A DNA stretch of 9,596 nucleotides from Pirellulaceae bacterium (GTDB lineage Bacteria; Planctomycetota; Planctomycetia; Pirellulales; Pirellulaceae), in NCBI GenBank assembly GCA_030744095.1, contig JASLRF010000536.1, positions 1 to 9,596 of the forward strand, in the 5' to 3' direction. The number at the start of each line of letters is the position of its first letter. Positions within the stretch are counted from its first letter, which is position 1. This document shows, piece by piece, positions 1 to 6,636 of the stretch. Below the pieces are notes generated by a model, which did no database searches, was not told where the DNA came from, and worked only from the letters and a program-made list of their open reading frames with translations. Position numbers and translations under genes: made by a program.

Positions 1-1
1 C

Positions 2-112
2 ATCCTCCGTCGCACGACGCTTCGCGCAATAATTAACTCCAACTCGCCAACGAGGACTGACCAGCAACAATTAATCGACGCCCTGGAAAACTACCTAAGT
101 CTCGCCATTTAA
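2..112 (+). CDS. C-terminal tail of an unidentified protein, cut by the window edge
   Basis: The frame is open from the left edge and stops at TAA (110-112), giving 36 residues that start ILRRTTLRAIINSNSPT and end ENYLSLAI. It has a normal residue mix, an amphipathic helix-like end (QQQLIDALENYL) and it stops 22 bases before the stop codon of the kinase on the other strand, as expected of two convergent genes. The pattern Leu-Arg-x-x-x-x-Asn-x-x-x-x-Thr followed by an acidic helix resembles the end of group II PLP-dependent decarboxylases, but that is a weak resemblance over very few residues and no function is assigned. The rest of the gene lies outside the window. Confidence 0.6.
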   Translation: MLRRTTLRAIINSNSPTRTDQQQLIDALENYLSLAI

Positions 113-134
113 GCAGACGAATATCTGCGAAAGT

Positions 135-1703
135 TCAGTTAACGATCGAGTCGCATTGGCCCTTTCCAACTGATGCAAATTCGCGATTGGCAAACTCGTA
201 TTCCTTCAGTGCCTGATAGCAACGTCCACGAGCAAAGCGGATCGCATGTTCGTCTTGGTTTAGCTGACGTGCTTGATCGAAAAAGTCAATCGCATCGTAG
301 AATCGCTCATGTTTCATCGCTTTCAGTCCAAGGTCATAAAGTCGACGATCGAGGGGCGGTCGCGTTATCAAATGCAAGGACAGCGACGCCAACATTGCAA
401 ACAAGACAATGCCGGCTCCGATCAACGTCCTCTTGTGTTCCGATGACCAGCGGCGCAGTCGCTTGGCCAGTGAAAAATGGTTGCGTAATTCGGCCGCCAC
501 AACTGCGGCGTTCGCTGGCCGGCAATCGGGGTCCGGTGCAATACAACTCTCGATCAGTCGCGCGGTTTGTGACTCAATCGCTGGATTCAGTTCTTGAATC
601 GGCCGTGGTGCCGTCTGTTGTGCCTTCCAATAGAGGTCGCCGGCTTCAGTCGGTGGGATGTTTGAAGGTGGATTGCCAAACGGTAGTTCGCCGGTGAACA
701 ACTCGTAAAGAATTATGCCACAGGCGAAAATATCGGATCGTGGATCAGCAGGTGGTTTTGCCTCAAATGGGCGCAAGAAAACATCGTTGATCTGCTCAGG
801 AGGCATGTACGGCAGCGTGCCTCCCAGGCGATTAACTTCCGTCTCGACATCGCAGGCCAAATTGAAGTCCAGCAGTTTTGGCTGTCCCGCAGGTGTGATA
901 AGCACATTGGACGGCTTCAGATCACGGTGCAAGACGCCTCGCGCGTGGGTATACGCCAAGGCCTCCGTCATTTGGATTCCCAGGCGTACAACCGCATCGA
1001 CGTAGCTACCCCGACGAAGCGCCTTGTCAGGTTTGTCGTCAGCCAAGTCAATCGAGCTGTTGTCAACAATTTCGCGACGCGCAACCGCTTGCAAGATGGC
1101 CGATCCCATCTGGGGAACGCCATCCTGAAAAACCTGCTCGATGACATCTGAAAGCGTGGCGCTGCCTAAATACGGCATGCACACAGCGGTCATGCCGGAT
1201 TCCGGATCATCGTGAACCGAATGCACGGGGACTACGTTGGGATGGACCAACTTACCCAGTGTCTCCGCCTCGTCGCTACCAAACATCGCGATCTTCACCG
1301 CGACGAGACGACCGCCAAGCGCAGGTTCGGCGGCGAGGTAGACACGAGCGAACGCGCCCACACCCAATTCGTGGAGAACGTCGAAACCCATGAAGCTGGA
1401 CCCGACTTCCGGCCACTCCACGTCGCCAATGTCATCCATCCTGTCGAGCGTTTCCTCGACGTTGACCATCCGTTGGATGGATTTGTGATAGCTGGGAAAT
1501 CGGCGGCAGAATTCGTCAATCTGAGGGGCCGTGCCCTCGTCCTTTAAGCGACAATACTCGCTCAGTGCCACGGCCAGCACCCGATCTTTTTCATGGGCCC
1601 CGACGGTTTTGCTCGCAGCGTCGTCTGATGAAACCTCGTCGGTAACGAGGTGCGTCGACGCGGCGCCTGAATGCGGTGACTTTGTTGACCAGTGCGTAGC
1701 CAT
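135..1703 (-). CDS. Membrane-anchored Hanks-type Ser/Thr protein kinase with TPR tail
   Basis: Protein kinase of 522 residues that should phosphorylate Ser/Thr on partner proteins at the inner face of the membrane. Visible order: a helical N-terminal segment (about 40-92) of the kind that precedes many planctomycete kinases; the kinase domain (about 106-410) with glycine loop GVGAFARV (114-121), ATP-binding Lys137 in VAVK, probable helix-C Glu145, catalytic loop HRDLKPSN (259-266), metal-binding LLDFN (277-281), MPPE (300-303) in place of APE, Asp324 and Arg395; one transmembrane helix (about 425-446); two TPR-like repeats (about 453-512). DFN replaces DFG; the Asp that binds metal is kept, so activity is expected. 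Family members often carry many more TPRs, so this tail is short. It lies 125 bases behind an ECF sigma gene on the same strand, suggesting co-transcription and a signalling pair. An AAGGGG stretch lies about 17 bases before the ATG, too far to be a good ribosome-binding site. Confidence 0.93.
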   Translation of the reverse strand: MATHWSTKSPHSGAASTHLVTDEVSSDDAASKTVGAHEKDRVLAVALSEYCRLKDEGTAPQIDEFCRRFPSYHKSIQRMVNVEETLDRMDDIGDVEWPEVGSSFMGFDVLHELGVGAFARVYLAAEPALGGRLVAVKIAMFGSDEAETLGKLVHPNVVPVHSVHDDPESGMTAVCMPYLGSATLSDVIEQVFQDGVPQMGSAILQAVARREIVDNSSIDLADDKPDKALRRGSYVDAVVRLGIQMTEALAYTHARGVLHRDLKPSNVLITPAGQPKLLDFNLACDVETEVNRLGGTLPYMPPEQINDVFLRPFEAKPPADPRSDIFACGIILYELFTGELPFGNPPSNIPPTEAGDLYWKAQQTAPRPIQELNPAIESQTARLIESCIAPDPDCRPANAAVVAAELRNHFSLAKRLRRWSSEHKRTLIGAGIVLFAMLASLSLHLITRPPLDRRLYDLGLKAMKHERFYDAIDFFDQARQLNQDEHAIRFARGRCYQALKEYEFANREFASVGKGQCDSIVN

Positions 1704-1712
1704 TAGGTGTAC

Positions 1713-1725
1713 TGAAGCCCCTTCA
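1713..1725. promoter_or_regulatory. Small inverted repeat ahead of the kinase gene
   Basis: TGAAG-CCC-CTTCA is a perfect 5-bp inverted repeat with a 3-base centre, lying 10 bases before the kinase start inside the sigma-kinase gap. It could form a small hairpin in the leader of the kinase transcript or be an operator half-site pair. An A/T-rich TATACTAT stretch adjoins it (1730-1737). Such short repeats also occur by chance; no function is shown. Confidence 0.2.
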
Positions 1726-1828
1726 CGCTATACTATGCTCGAAAATGAACGCGCGGTTTGCGATTCAAACTCCCAGGAGTTTTCATCCTGTGTCTTGGAT
1801 TCGACTGTGTATTCACCCGCAAACGCCA

Positions 1829-2398
1829 CTAATCGGAATTCGCCGTCGCAAGCTCTCGGATGACTTGCCGAGCGGTCCTTTCGTGGATCCCCAAACTCTC
1901 ACTTATCTCCAAGAATGTTGCCCCGTTCATTCTCATCCGAAGGATTTGCCGATTTCGCTCGGGTTCACCATCGATCATCGATTGCCACCGTTCGCGGGCA
2001 ATGGCGATCTGGCTCGGTGTATCGCCGCGGCGTTCGGACGTCTCCGAAATCTCTGATTCATCCAGCGGTCGTTCTCGCGAAACATTGTATTTCTTGTGTA
2101 CGAAGCGACGCCGTGATTCCTCGGCAACTTTGTTTTTTGCCATCACAACCAAATACCGAATTACGTCTTCAGGAGTTTCGAATTGTGCGATCCGGTCGGG
2201 CATTGCAAAAAACGACACCCAAACCATTTGCACAAAATCAACCGAATCGAATTTCGACCGTAGTTTGTGATGGAGTCGCCGTCGCACAACGCGTTGAATG
2301 TGGGGTCCATATGTCTGGATGAAATTCCAGATCGATTCTTCCGAACCGGTGCGCAGTTCTTTGACTGCTGCTTCAAATGACGAGTCGTCATGCGTCAT
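1829..2398 (-). CDS. ECF-family RNA polymerase sigma factor, planctomycete type
   Basis: Alternative sigma factor of 189 residues, a normal length for the ECF group, which directs RNA polymerase core to a specific promoter set. Region 2 spans about 20-97: the segment FDSVDFVQMVWVSFF (50-64) matches the core-binding 2.2 helix and RYLVVMAKNKVAEESRRR (81-98) the basic -10-recognising part. A linker rich in Glu and Ser follows (about 105-128). Region 4 spans about 130-185, with a helix-turn-helix at TFLEISESLGIHERTARQVI (161-180) for the -35 element. No anti-sigma factor gene is visible; instead a Ser/Thr kinase follows on the same strand, the arrangement known for planctomycete ECF groups in which the kinase is thought to control sigma activity by phosphorylation. 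Start: ATG at 2398 with AGGA (plus-strand 2409-2412) 10 bases upstream, within a 12-bp palindrome. Confidence 0.92.
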   Translation of the reverse strand: MTHDDSSFEAAVKELRTGSEESIWNFIQTYGPHIQRVVRRRLHHKLRSKFDSVDFVQMVWVSFFAMPDRIAQFETPEDVIRYLVVMAKNKVAEESRRRFVHKKYNVSRERPLDESEISETSERRGDTPSQIAIARERWQSMIDGEPERNRQILRMRMNGATFLEISESLGIHERTARQVIRELATANSD

Positions 2399-2402
2399 TT
2401 AC

Positions 2403-2426
2403 GCAGGATCCTGCAGTGTTAAACAC
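2403..2426. promoter_or_regulatory. Two adjacent palindromes in front of the sigma factor gene
   Basis: GCAGGATCCTGC (2403-2414) is a perfect 12-bp palindrome starting 4 bases from the sigma gene ATG and containing its likely ribosome-binding AGGA on the minus strand. One base further lies GTGTT-A-AACAC (2416-2426), an inverted repeat with 5-bp arms. Two neighbouring dyads at this spot suggest an operator or an RNA structure that masks the ribosome-binding site. This is inference from symmetry alone; no known binding motif is matched. Confidence 0.3.
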
Positions 2427-2517
2427 AGATTGACATCAGAAAACAGCCTACCACGTCCTCCGCCGATTTTGCACCATTAATAGGCGAAGCATCAAAAAAA
2501 CGCGGCTGTCACAAACC

Positions 2518-2531
2518 CCACTTAAGAGTGG
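2518..2531. terminator. Weak hairpin between glycosyltransferase and sigma genes
   Basis: CCACT-TAAG-AGTGG forms a 5-bp stem with a 4-base loop. Read on the minus strand, downstream of the glycosyltransferase, it is followed by GGTTTGTG and not by a clean U run, and a T7 tract comes only about 17 bases later (2495-2501). Another imperfect stem, CTGCT (2573-2577) with AGCAG (2602-2606), lies nearer the glycosyltransferase stop and spans a (CA)5 run (2585-2594). Either could contribute to transcript ending; neither is a textbook terminator. Confidence 0.2.
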
Positions 2532-2624
2532 AATTCTATGATGGTTCGCGGGACCATTGTGATCGTAGAAGCCTGCTAAAACGCCACACACACAACGGTT
2601 AAGCAGTTTTCAGTGCGTGTCTCT

Positions 2625-4019
2625 TCAATCGTTTAGCAGTGCTTCGATCACTGACCAGGTTCCCTGGGCCATCGCCTGAGCGGAGAAGCGAGAATGCACG
2701 ATTGCGTGTCCTGCTTCGGCGAGCTGCCGGCGCTGATCAGGGTGGCAAAGCAAGTGATGCATTTGGTTGGCCAGATTCAACGGGTCATTCGGATTGACCA
2801 GGCAGCCGCCGCCCATGTTGTCGAGCAGCTCTGGAAAGGCACCGTGGTTGGGCTGCACCACGGGGACTCCCGCTGCCAATGATTCCAACACGAAGAGCCC
2901 TTTCGGTTCTTCGTAGGTTGTGGGTACCGAGAGTAGGTCCAGTTTCTTTAGGAATTCGACCTTGCCCGCTCGATCCACAACTCCGTCGTAGCAGTACTTA
3001 TCGTGCAGCCCAGCGTCGTCGAGCTTTTGAAAAGTGGAGGCTGCGTACTCGCGATTAGACTCGCCCATCCAACCAGCGACTCGCAGTTGCACGTCTTTGG
3101 TTTCTGGCCGCTTGTGCAGCTCGATGAACGCATCCACGAGAACGTGTAGCCCTTTTTCCTTAGCCAGTCTTGCCAGATAGCCCACCGCTACCGGTCGGTC
3201 AGCGGGCGTCCCATCGAATTCTGGCAGGGATGTGGGAAAGTCACGCGTGTCGATGCCCAGGGGAACCAAGTGGAGTTTTTCAGCGGGAATCCCAAAATAC
3301 TCCCCCATCCGATCCGCATAGAACTGACTGTGAACCAAAAACCCGTCGACGGATTCGACCAAACGTCGGATCTCGTCCAGTGCCTGACGACGAAAGGGCT
3401 CGGGCAACGACTCCAGGAAGATGTCGTCTCCCTGCAATGTAACGAGAATCGGAGTCCCCAATGTACGCTTGAGATGCGGAATACAACCAGCGATCAGGAT
3501 ATTGCTGAAGACCACCAGATCCGGTCGCACGGAATGACTTAGCCATGTGGACAACTTGAGCACTTCACGCCGCTGGTACCCCGCCGTCCCTCGCAACATG
3601 GAGATAGTCAGTTTGCCCAATGACTTGGGATTGACTGACGCGGAACGGGCAGTCAACTTCTTGATTAACCAGGGCTGATCAAAGATGCGACCGAAGAAGC
3701 TCGGCAGAAACCGATACATCGGCACCGTCTGCTCGAGAAAGACGTTGACACCACCAAAAAAAATCCGGTCAATACTAACGTCGTCCTCGTCCGTCCGAAT
3801 CGGCGTGTAGGTTGGGATCAACTGGATGTCGACGCCCATTTGCGAAAGCGCACGCGCGAGCGTGTTGTCGTGCATACAGCTACCGCAGAACATGCCCGCC
3901 GCACCGGAAGTAATGTAGGCCAAACTTCGCTTGAGATCGCTCAACTTACCTGTTTCACCCTCATTTGGGCTATTGACATCTGTCGACGGATTGTCGATTG
4001 TATCAGTTCTGCAACCCAT
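2625..4019 (-). CDS. GT4-family (GT-B fold) glycosyltransferase
   Basis: Retaining glycosyltransferase of 464 residues, acting in the cytoplasm on a nucleotide-sugar donor; acceptor not predictable. The N-terminal Rossmann half starts at LAYITSGAAGMFCGSCMHDN (33-52), with a glycine-rich loop and a CxxC pair (Cys45, Cys48), then LIPTYTPIRTDEDD (67-80). LQGDDIFLESLP (195-206) is the middle donor/acceptor cleft segment. The C-terminal half has VAVGYLARLAKEKGLHVLVD (277-296) and the GT4 signature E371-x7-E379 in EEPKGLFVLESLAAGVPVV, which binds the nucleotide sugar. The ATG at 4019 has GGTGGG 5 bases upstream, but the first 25 or so residues are polar and lie before the domain; an internal TTG at 3944 with AGG close upstream is an alternative start. 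No signal peptide or membrane helix. It is divergent from the FHA gene. A role in lipid or envelope glycosylation is a guess. Confidence 0.9.
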   Translation of the reverse strand: MGCRTDTIDNPSTDVNSPNEGETGKLSDLKRSLAYITSGAAGMFCGSCMHDNTLARALSQMGVDIQLIPTYTPIRTDEDDVSIDRIFFGGVNVFLEQTVPMYRFLPSFFGRIFDQPWLIKKLTARSASVNPKSLGKLTISMLRGTAGYQRREVLKLSTWLSHSVRPDLVVFSNILIAGCIPHLKRTLGTPILVTLQGDDIFLESLPEPFRRQALDEIRRLVESVDGFLVHSQFYADRMGEYFGIPAEKLHLVPLGIDTRDFPTSLPEFDGTPADRPVAVGYLARLAKEKGLHVLVDAFIELHKRPETKDVQLRVAGWMGESNREYAASTFQKLDDAGLHDKYCYDGVVDRAGKVEFLKKLDLLSVPTTYEEPKGLFVLESLAAGVPVVQPNHGAFPELLDNMGGGCLVNPNDPLNLANQMHHLLCHPDQRRQLAEAGHAIVHSRFSAQAMAQGTWSVIEALLND

Positions 4020-4094
4020 TGATTCCCACCAATGTGATCCCCACCGAACCCTCCCCCCTATTAGGCTCGCCAGTTTTCACGGCGATTTTTGCGA
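4020..4094. promoter_or_regulatory. Divergent intergenic region, glycosyltransferase / FHA gene
   Basis: This 75-base gap separates two divergent starts, so it must hold promoters for both unless transcription begins further out. It contains a C-rich run (ACCCTCCCCCCTA, 4047-4059) and a T5 run just before the FHA start. I see no convincing -35/-10 pair and no Shine-Dalgarno sequence for the FHA gene, whose mRNA may have a very short or unstructured leader. Confidence 0.35.
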
Positions 4095-4448
4095 ATGAAA
4101 GTCGTTCTCGCAATCTACCAGCAGTCCACCAAGGTCAGGGACTGCATCCTGGATCATCTGCCGCTGGTGATCGGCCGCAGTGCGGATGCCGACATTCGGC
4201 TCGATGACCGTTGGGTCAGTCGACAGCATTGCAAAGTCGATTTCCAAGAAGGGGTTGTCGTGGTGCAGGATCTTGAGTCACGTCATGGTACCTTGGTCAA
4301 CGACAAGCCGATTACCGTGTCGAAGCTATTTCCTGGCGACACGCTTTGCATCGGACTATCTCGCCTCGTCGCGTGCTACGAAAACAACGAGGCGGATAGT
4401 GAGGCGACGGCTCGGCACGATGGCTTAAATGCGGCCTGCGAATCCTAA
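4095..4448 (+). CDS. Small stand-alone FHA-domain protein
   Basis: Protein of 117 residues that is essentially one forkhead-associated domain, a module that binds phosphothreonine peptides. Key positions are present: IGRS (26-29) with the phosphate-binding Arg28, VSRQHC (41-46) with Ser42 and His45, and DLESRHGTLVND (59-70), in which His64 replaces the common Asn before Gly-Thr and Asn69 is kept. The last 20 or so residues are polar and probably disordered. The frame also opens at TTG 4089, but ATG 4095 begins MKVVLAIYQQ, a natural first beta strand, and is preferred. No membrane helix or signal peptide, so cytoplasmic. A Thr-kinase gene lies about 2.4 kb away and would be the obvious source of phosphorylated partners, but nothing else ties them. 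It is divergent from the glycosyltransferase and converges with btaB. Confidence 0.88.
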   Translation: MKVVLAIYQQSTKVRDCILDHLPLVIGRSADADIRLDDRWVSRQHCKVDFQEGVVVVQDLESRHGTLVNDKPITVSKLFPGDTLCIGLSRLVACYENNEADSEATARHDGLNAACES

Positions 4449-4459
4449 GTAGTACTTAG
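4445..4459. terminator. Palindrome overlapping the FHA stop codon
   Basis: CTAAGTA-G-TACTTAG is a perfect inverted repeat with 7-base arms around one central base; it includes the TAA stop of the FHA gene. It lies between two convergent genes, where a bidirectional terminator would fit, but it is A/T-rich and no U run follows on either strand. It could equally be a protein-binding dyad. The remaining 130 bases to the end of btaB hold no other clear structure; a CAGAGG (4547-4552) / CCTCTG (4580-4585) pair is too far apart to weigh. Confidence 0.25.
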
Positions 4460-4589
4460 ATCTGACTCGCGGTTGGTGACTCAGAATCTCAGGGTGTTTC
4501 ATACGGTTTCATGAATTCAGCTGGGCGATCATTCGCGAACGCCGCTCAGAGGCCAAGAGCCGCCCCTTCGCGCTGACGACCTCTGTTCC

Positions 4590-5321
4590 CTACATCGGCT
4601 TGCGGCCAACAAATGTGTAGTACGGCACACGGATGAACGGAATGTACGGCACTTTCGATTGATGTTCTTCAAAGTACACGGGTTCAAAATGTCGATGCAA
4701 AAACGGCACGTGTTCCGCTGACGGAAACACGTTGTCGTTGGCAAACCAGACGGGCCAGAAGCTCCGCGTAAACCAGCGATGGCGCCGCAAGCCATCCGAT
4801 GGATACTTGCGCGACACGTAGAAGTCGACGACACCAATGAGTCCACCGGGCCTGAGCATTGCCAACGCGTTTTCAATGGCGGCGAACCAGTCTGGGATCA
4901 TGGTTAACGAATAGGAAAAAGTGACCGCATCCACAGGCCCATCTGCCGGTTGGCAGACCGTCGCATCGCCCTCGACGGTTTCTACATTGGTCCAGCCACG
5001 CTTTTCAATTCGTTGGTCTGCAATCCGCAACAGCGAGGGGGATAGGTCGACGACATGGACTTTGGCCAGGCGTTTGATGCGGTCGTCAAAGAACTCTAAG
5101 TTAGCACCCGTCCCGCCACCCATGTCGACCCAGACTCCTTGCGGGGGCACGTCGATTGCATCCCACAGTTCCTGGCGTCCCTTCAACAGACGTTTGCGAA
5201 AATCGTCGTAGCCGCTGGCCTGTCCGGCATAAAAATTCTCCATCCGCGCGGCATGATCTTTGCCACGCACGGGCTTCAAGGCCAGATGGTACAGGATGCC
5301 TAAATCGGAGAGTAAACCCAT
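4590..5321 (-). CDS. btaB: BtaB-like S-adenosylmethionine-dependent N-methyltransferase (DGTS synthesis)
   Basis: Class I methyltransferase of 243 residues. In the betaine-lipid pathway BtaB methylates the amino group of diacylglyceryl-homoserine three times, using S-adenosylmethionine, to give diacylglyceryl-trimethylhomoserine (DGTS) at the cytoplasmic membrane. Visible: SAM-binding motif I VDMGGGTGAN (65-74), acidic VVDLS (90-94) for the ribose, GDAT (118-121), FSYSLTMIPDW (135-145), and LRPGGLIGVVDFYVS (156-170). The N-terminal HAARMENFYAGQASGYDDFR (23-42) is of the type seen in BtaB proteins. The C-terminal third is rich in aromatic residues and may touch lipid. The call from sequence alone would be a generic methyltransferase; the btaA gene 79 bases upstream on the same strand makes BtaB the best reading. 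ATG at 5321 has only a weak AGGCG upstream. Confidence 0.85.
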   Translation of the reverse strand: MGLLSDLGILYHLALKPVRGKDHAARMENFYAGQASGYDDFRKRLLKGRQELWDAIDVPPQGVWVDMGGGTGANLEFFDDRIKRLAKVHVVDLSPSLLRIADQRIEKRGWTNVETVEGDATVCQPADGPVDAVTFSYSLTMIPDWFAAIENALAMLRPGGLIGVVDFYVSRKYPSDGLRRHRWFTRSFWPVWFANDNVFPSAEHVPFLHRHFEPVYFEEHQSKVPYIPFIRVPYYTFVGRKPM

Positions 5322-5370
5322 GGTCGCCTGTTATCTAGATGGACGCGTCGTTCGCCATGGTGGCAAGCAG

Positions 5371-5390
5371 CGTGTGCCTGAAAACACACG
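5371..5390. other. Hairpin in the btaA-btaB gap
   Basis: CGTGTG (5371-5376) pairs with CACACG (5385-5390) around the loop CCTGAAAA, and this lies inside a second possible pairing, GACGCG (5342-5347) with CGCGTC (5393-5398). On the btaAB transcript it would form a structure just after the btaA stop and about 50 bases before the btaB start. It may tune btaB expression relative to btaA or protect the 3' end of btaA mRNA. No U run follows, so a strong terminator is unlikely. Confidence 0.35.
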
Positions 5391-5400
5391 TCCGCGTCAC

Positions 5401-6591
5401 TTAGGCCGCAAGATCGGCAATGTAGAAGCTGCCATACGTGTGCACACGGTCTTTAGCGTGCAACTCGTCGGCGAGTTCCTTGTGATAGGTCAGGAAGTCG
5501 TTCAAAGGCGTGGGATGGCCGTCCCTCTGCACCTGCACGCTATCCAGGAAATCCGTCCGCAACCCACCACTGCGCCAGATTGCGCGCGCGCCGGGCGCGG
5601 CGCGATCGAGAATCGACTGCCATTCCAGCTCAAGCAGCGGAAAGAACTTGTCAGACAGCCAGTCCATATGGTCGAGCAGCACAAAACGCGAAATCTGACC
5701 GTCGTGCTGCTCTAAGAACGACTGCACGGAATTTGTGTGAACGCTAACTCGGTCCACCAAACCGTTCTTGAGTCGTTGAAAGTTCTCCGGGCGCAGATAT
5801 TCTGGGCAACAATCCTCGGCGTATTCACCGGTCAAGTAAACACGCCAAAAGTAGTTGTCCGCTAATGGCAGCTTGGCGAAAACCGATTCCACACAGTCCT
5901 GAATAAACCGGACAATTCCACCTTCGTATTGCGTCTCAACTTGCCTTCGCTGCGCCTTCGGTACGCCGACCATCGACAAAGTCGTATCGCGGTTCATGGC
6001 GAATCGCATTGACTTCGACCAGAACTGATCATGCAGTTGTTCGTAATAGATCTGCGACTGGGCTTCGACGCTGCGGGCACTTAGAATCTGATCGATTTCC
6101 GGTCGCACCTTGCAAACACGGTCGACATACATGTTGATCATCCTCGCGAATGAACCGGACGTTCCACGAAAATAGAATGACCGTCGCCGGTTGTCGAAGA
6201 ATTTGATCCACTTGTCCCAGTATGTCTGCGACCAAGGCGTGAGCGAACTACGCAAGTTGTCGCAGTAGATCTTCCGACCATCAGGCAAGCGTCCTTTGCC
6301 GAACAGAGCGAAGAAATCTTCGTACTCTAGATTGCGGATCGCGGAGAGCTTAAGCTCCAAGAGCGCGTTTTGGCGCGGATTCATATCGACCGCGTAAACG
6401 TGATTCGGTTCGGTCAACACGTAGTCCAGGGCGTTGCAGCCAGCCGAGGTGATCACTAACACGTTGTCCTGGGGACCCAGATTCAAAGCCACGCGATCGA
6501 GCCGCGGATCCTCCCAACAGGTGTTGTAAACCAGGTTGTTGCCGTGAACAAATTTGAAAACTCGCCCACTGAACCAATCCATCACCGACAT
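5401..6591 (-). CDS. btaA: BtaA: S-adenosylmethionine:diacylglycerol 3-amino-3-carboxypropyltransferase
   Basis: First enzyme of betaine-lipid synthesis (DUF3419/BtaA family): it moves the 3-amino-3-carboxypropyl group of S-adenosylmethionine to diacylglycerol, forming diacylglyceryl-homoserine, the substrate of BtaB. It is 396 residues, the usual family size. Visible: N-terminal [16 protein letters not shown] (18-33), SAM-binding fold [14 protein letters not shown] (44-57) and [17 protein letters not shown] (65-81), [12 protein letters not shown] (139-150), a late [11 protein letters not shown] (304-314) and [13 protein letters not shown] (382-394). No membrane helix; probably membrane-associated. 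Start: the frame remains open to a TTG at 6636, but the ATG at 6591 has GAGGAG exactly 6 bases upstream and begins directly at the conserved region, so it is preferred. btaB follows on the same strand, and a sialidase-like gene is divergent. Confidence 0.92.
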   Translation of the reverse strand: MSVMDWFSGRVFKFVHGNNLVYNTCWEDPRLDRVALNLGPQDNVLVITSAGCNALDYVLTEPNHVYAVDMNPRQNALLELKLSAIRNLEYEDFFALFGKGRLPDGRKIYCDNLRSSLTPWSQTYWDKWIKFFDNRRRSFYFRGTSGSFARMINMYVDRVCKVRPEIDQILSARSVEAQSQIYYEQLHDQFWSKSMRFAMNRDTTLSMVGVPKAQRRQVETQYEGGIVRFIQDCVESVFAKLPLADNYFWRVYLTGEYAEDCCPEYLRPENFQRLKNGLVDRVSVHTNSVQSFLEQHDGQISRFVLLDHMDWLSDKFFPLLELEWQSILDRAAPGARAIWRSGGLRTDFLDSVQVQRDGHPTPLNDFLTYHKELADELHAKDRVHTYGSFYIADLAA

Positions 6592-6597
6592 GTCAAA

Positions 6598-6603
6598 CTC
6601 CTC
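6598..6603 (-). promoter_or_regulatory. Ribosome-binding site of btaA
   Basis: Minus-strand GAGGAG (plus-strand CTCCTC) with a 6-base spacer TTTGAC to the ATG at 6591. It is one of the strongest Shine-Dalgarno sequences in the window and sets the btaA start 45 bases inside the longest open frame, which begins at a TTG at 6636. Confidence 0.75.
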
Positions 6604-6636
6604 ACTGGTGGGAACCCGAAAGCGTCGGTCATCCAA

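Noticed and set aside
173..697. Long plus-strand open frame inside the kinase region
   Set aside because: It is antisense to well-supported kinase domain sequence, has no recognisable domain, and its residue mix (many Arg, Ser, Val) is that of a shadow frame.
1860..2322. Two overlapping plus-strand frames opposite the sigma factor gene
   Set aside because: They lie antisense to a clear ECF sigma factor, overlap each other and show no domain or ribosome-binding site.
2495..2501. Run of seven A (T7 on the minus strand) as a rho-independent terminator
   Set aside because: No GC-rich stem directly precedes it on the minus strand; the nearest hairpin is weak and about 17 bases away.
2625..6591. 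Glycosyltransferase as part of a single lipid-remodelling operon with btaAB
   Set aside because: It is separated from btaAB by the plus-strand FHA gene, so it cannot share their transcript directly; functional linkage is unsupported beyond proximity.
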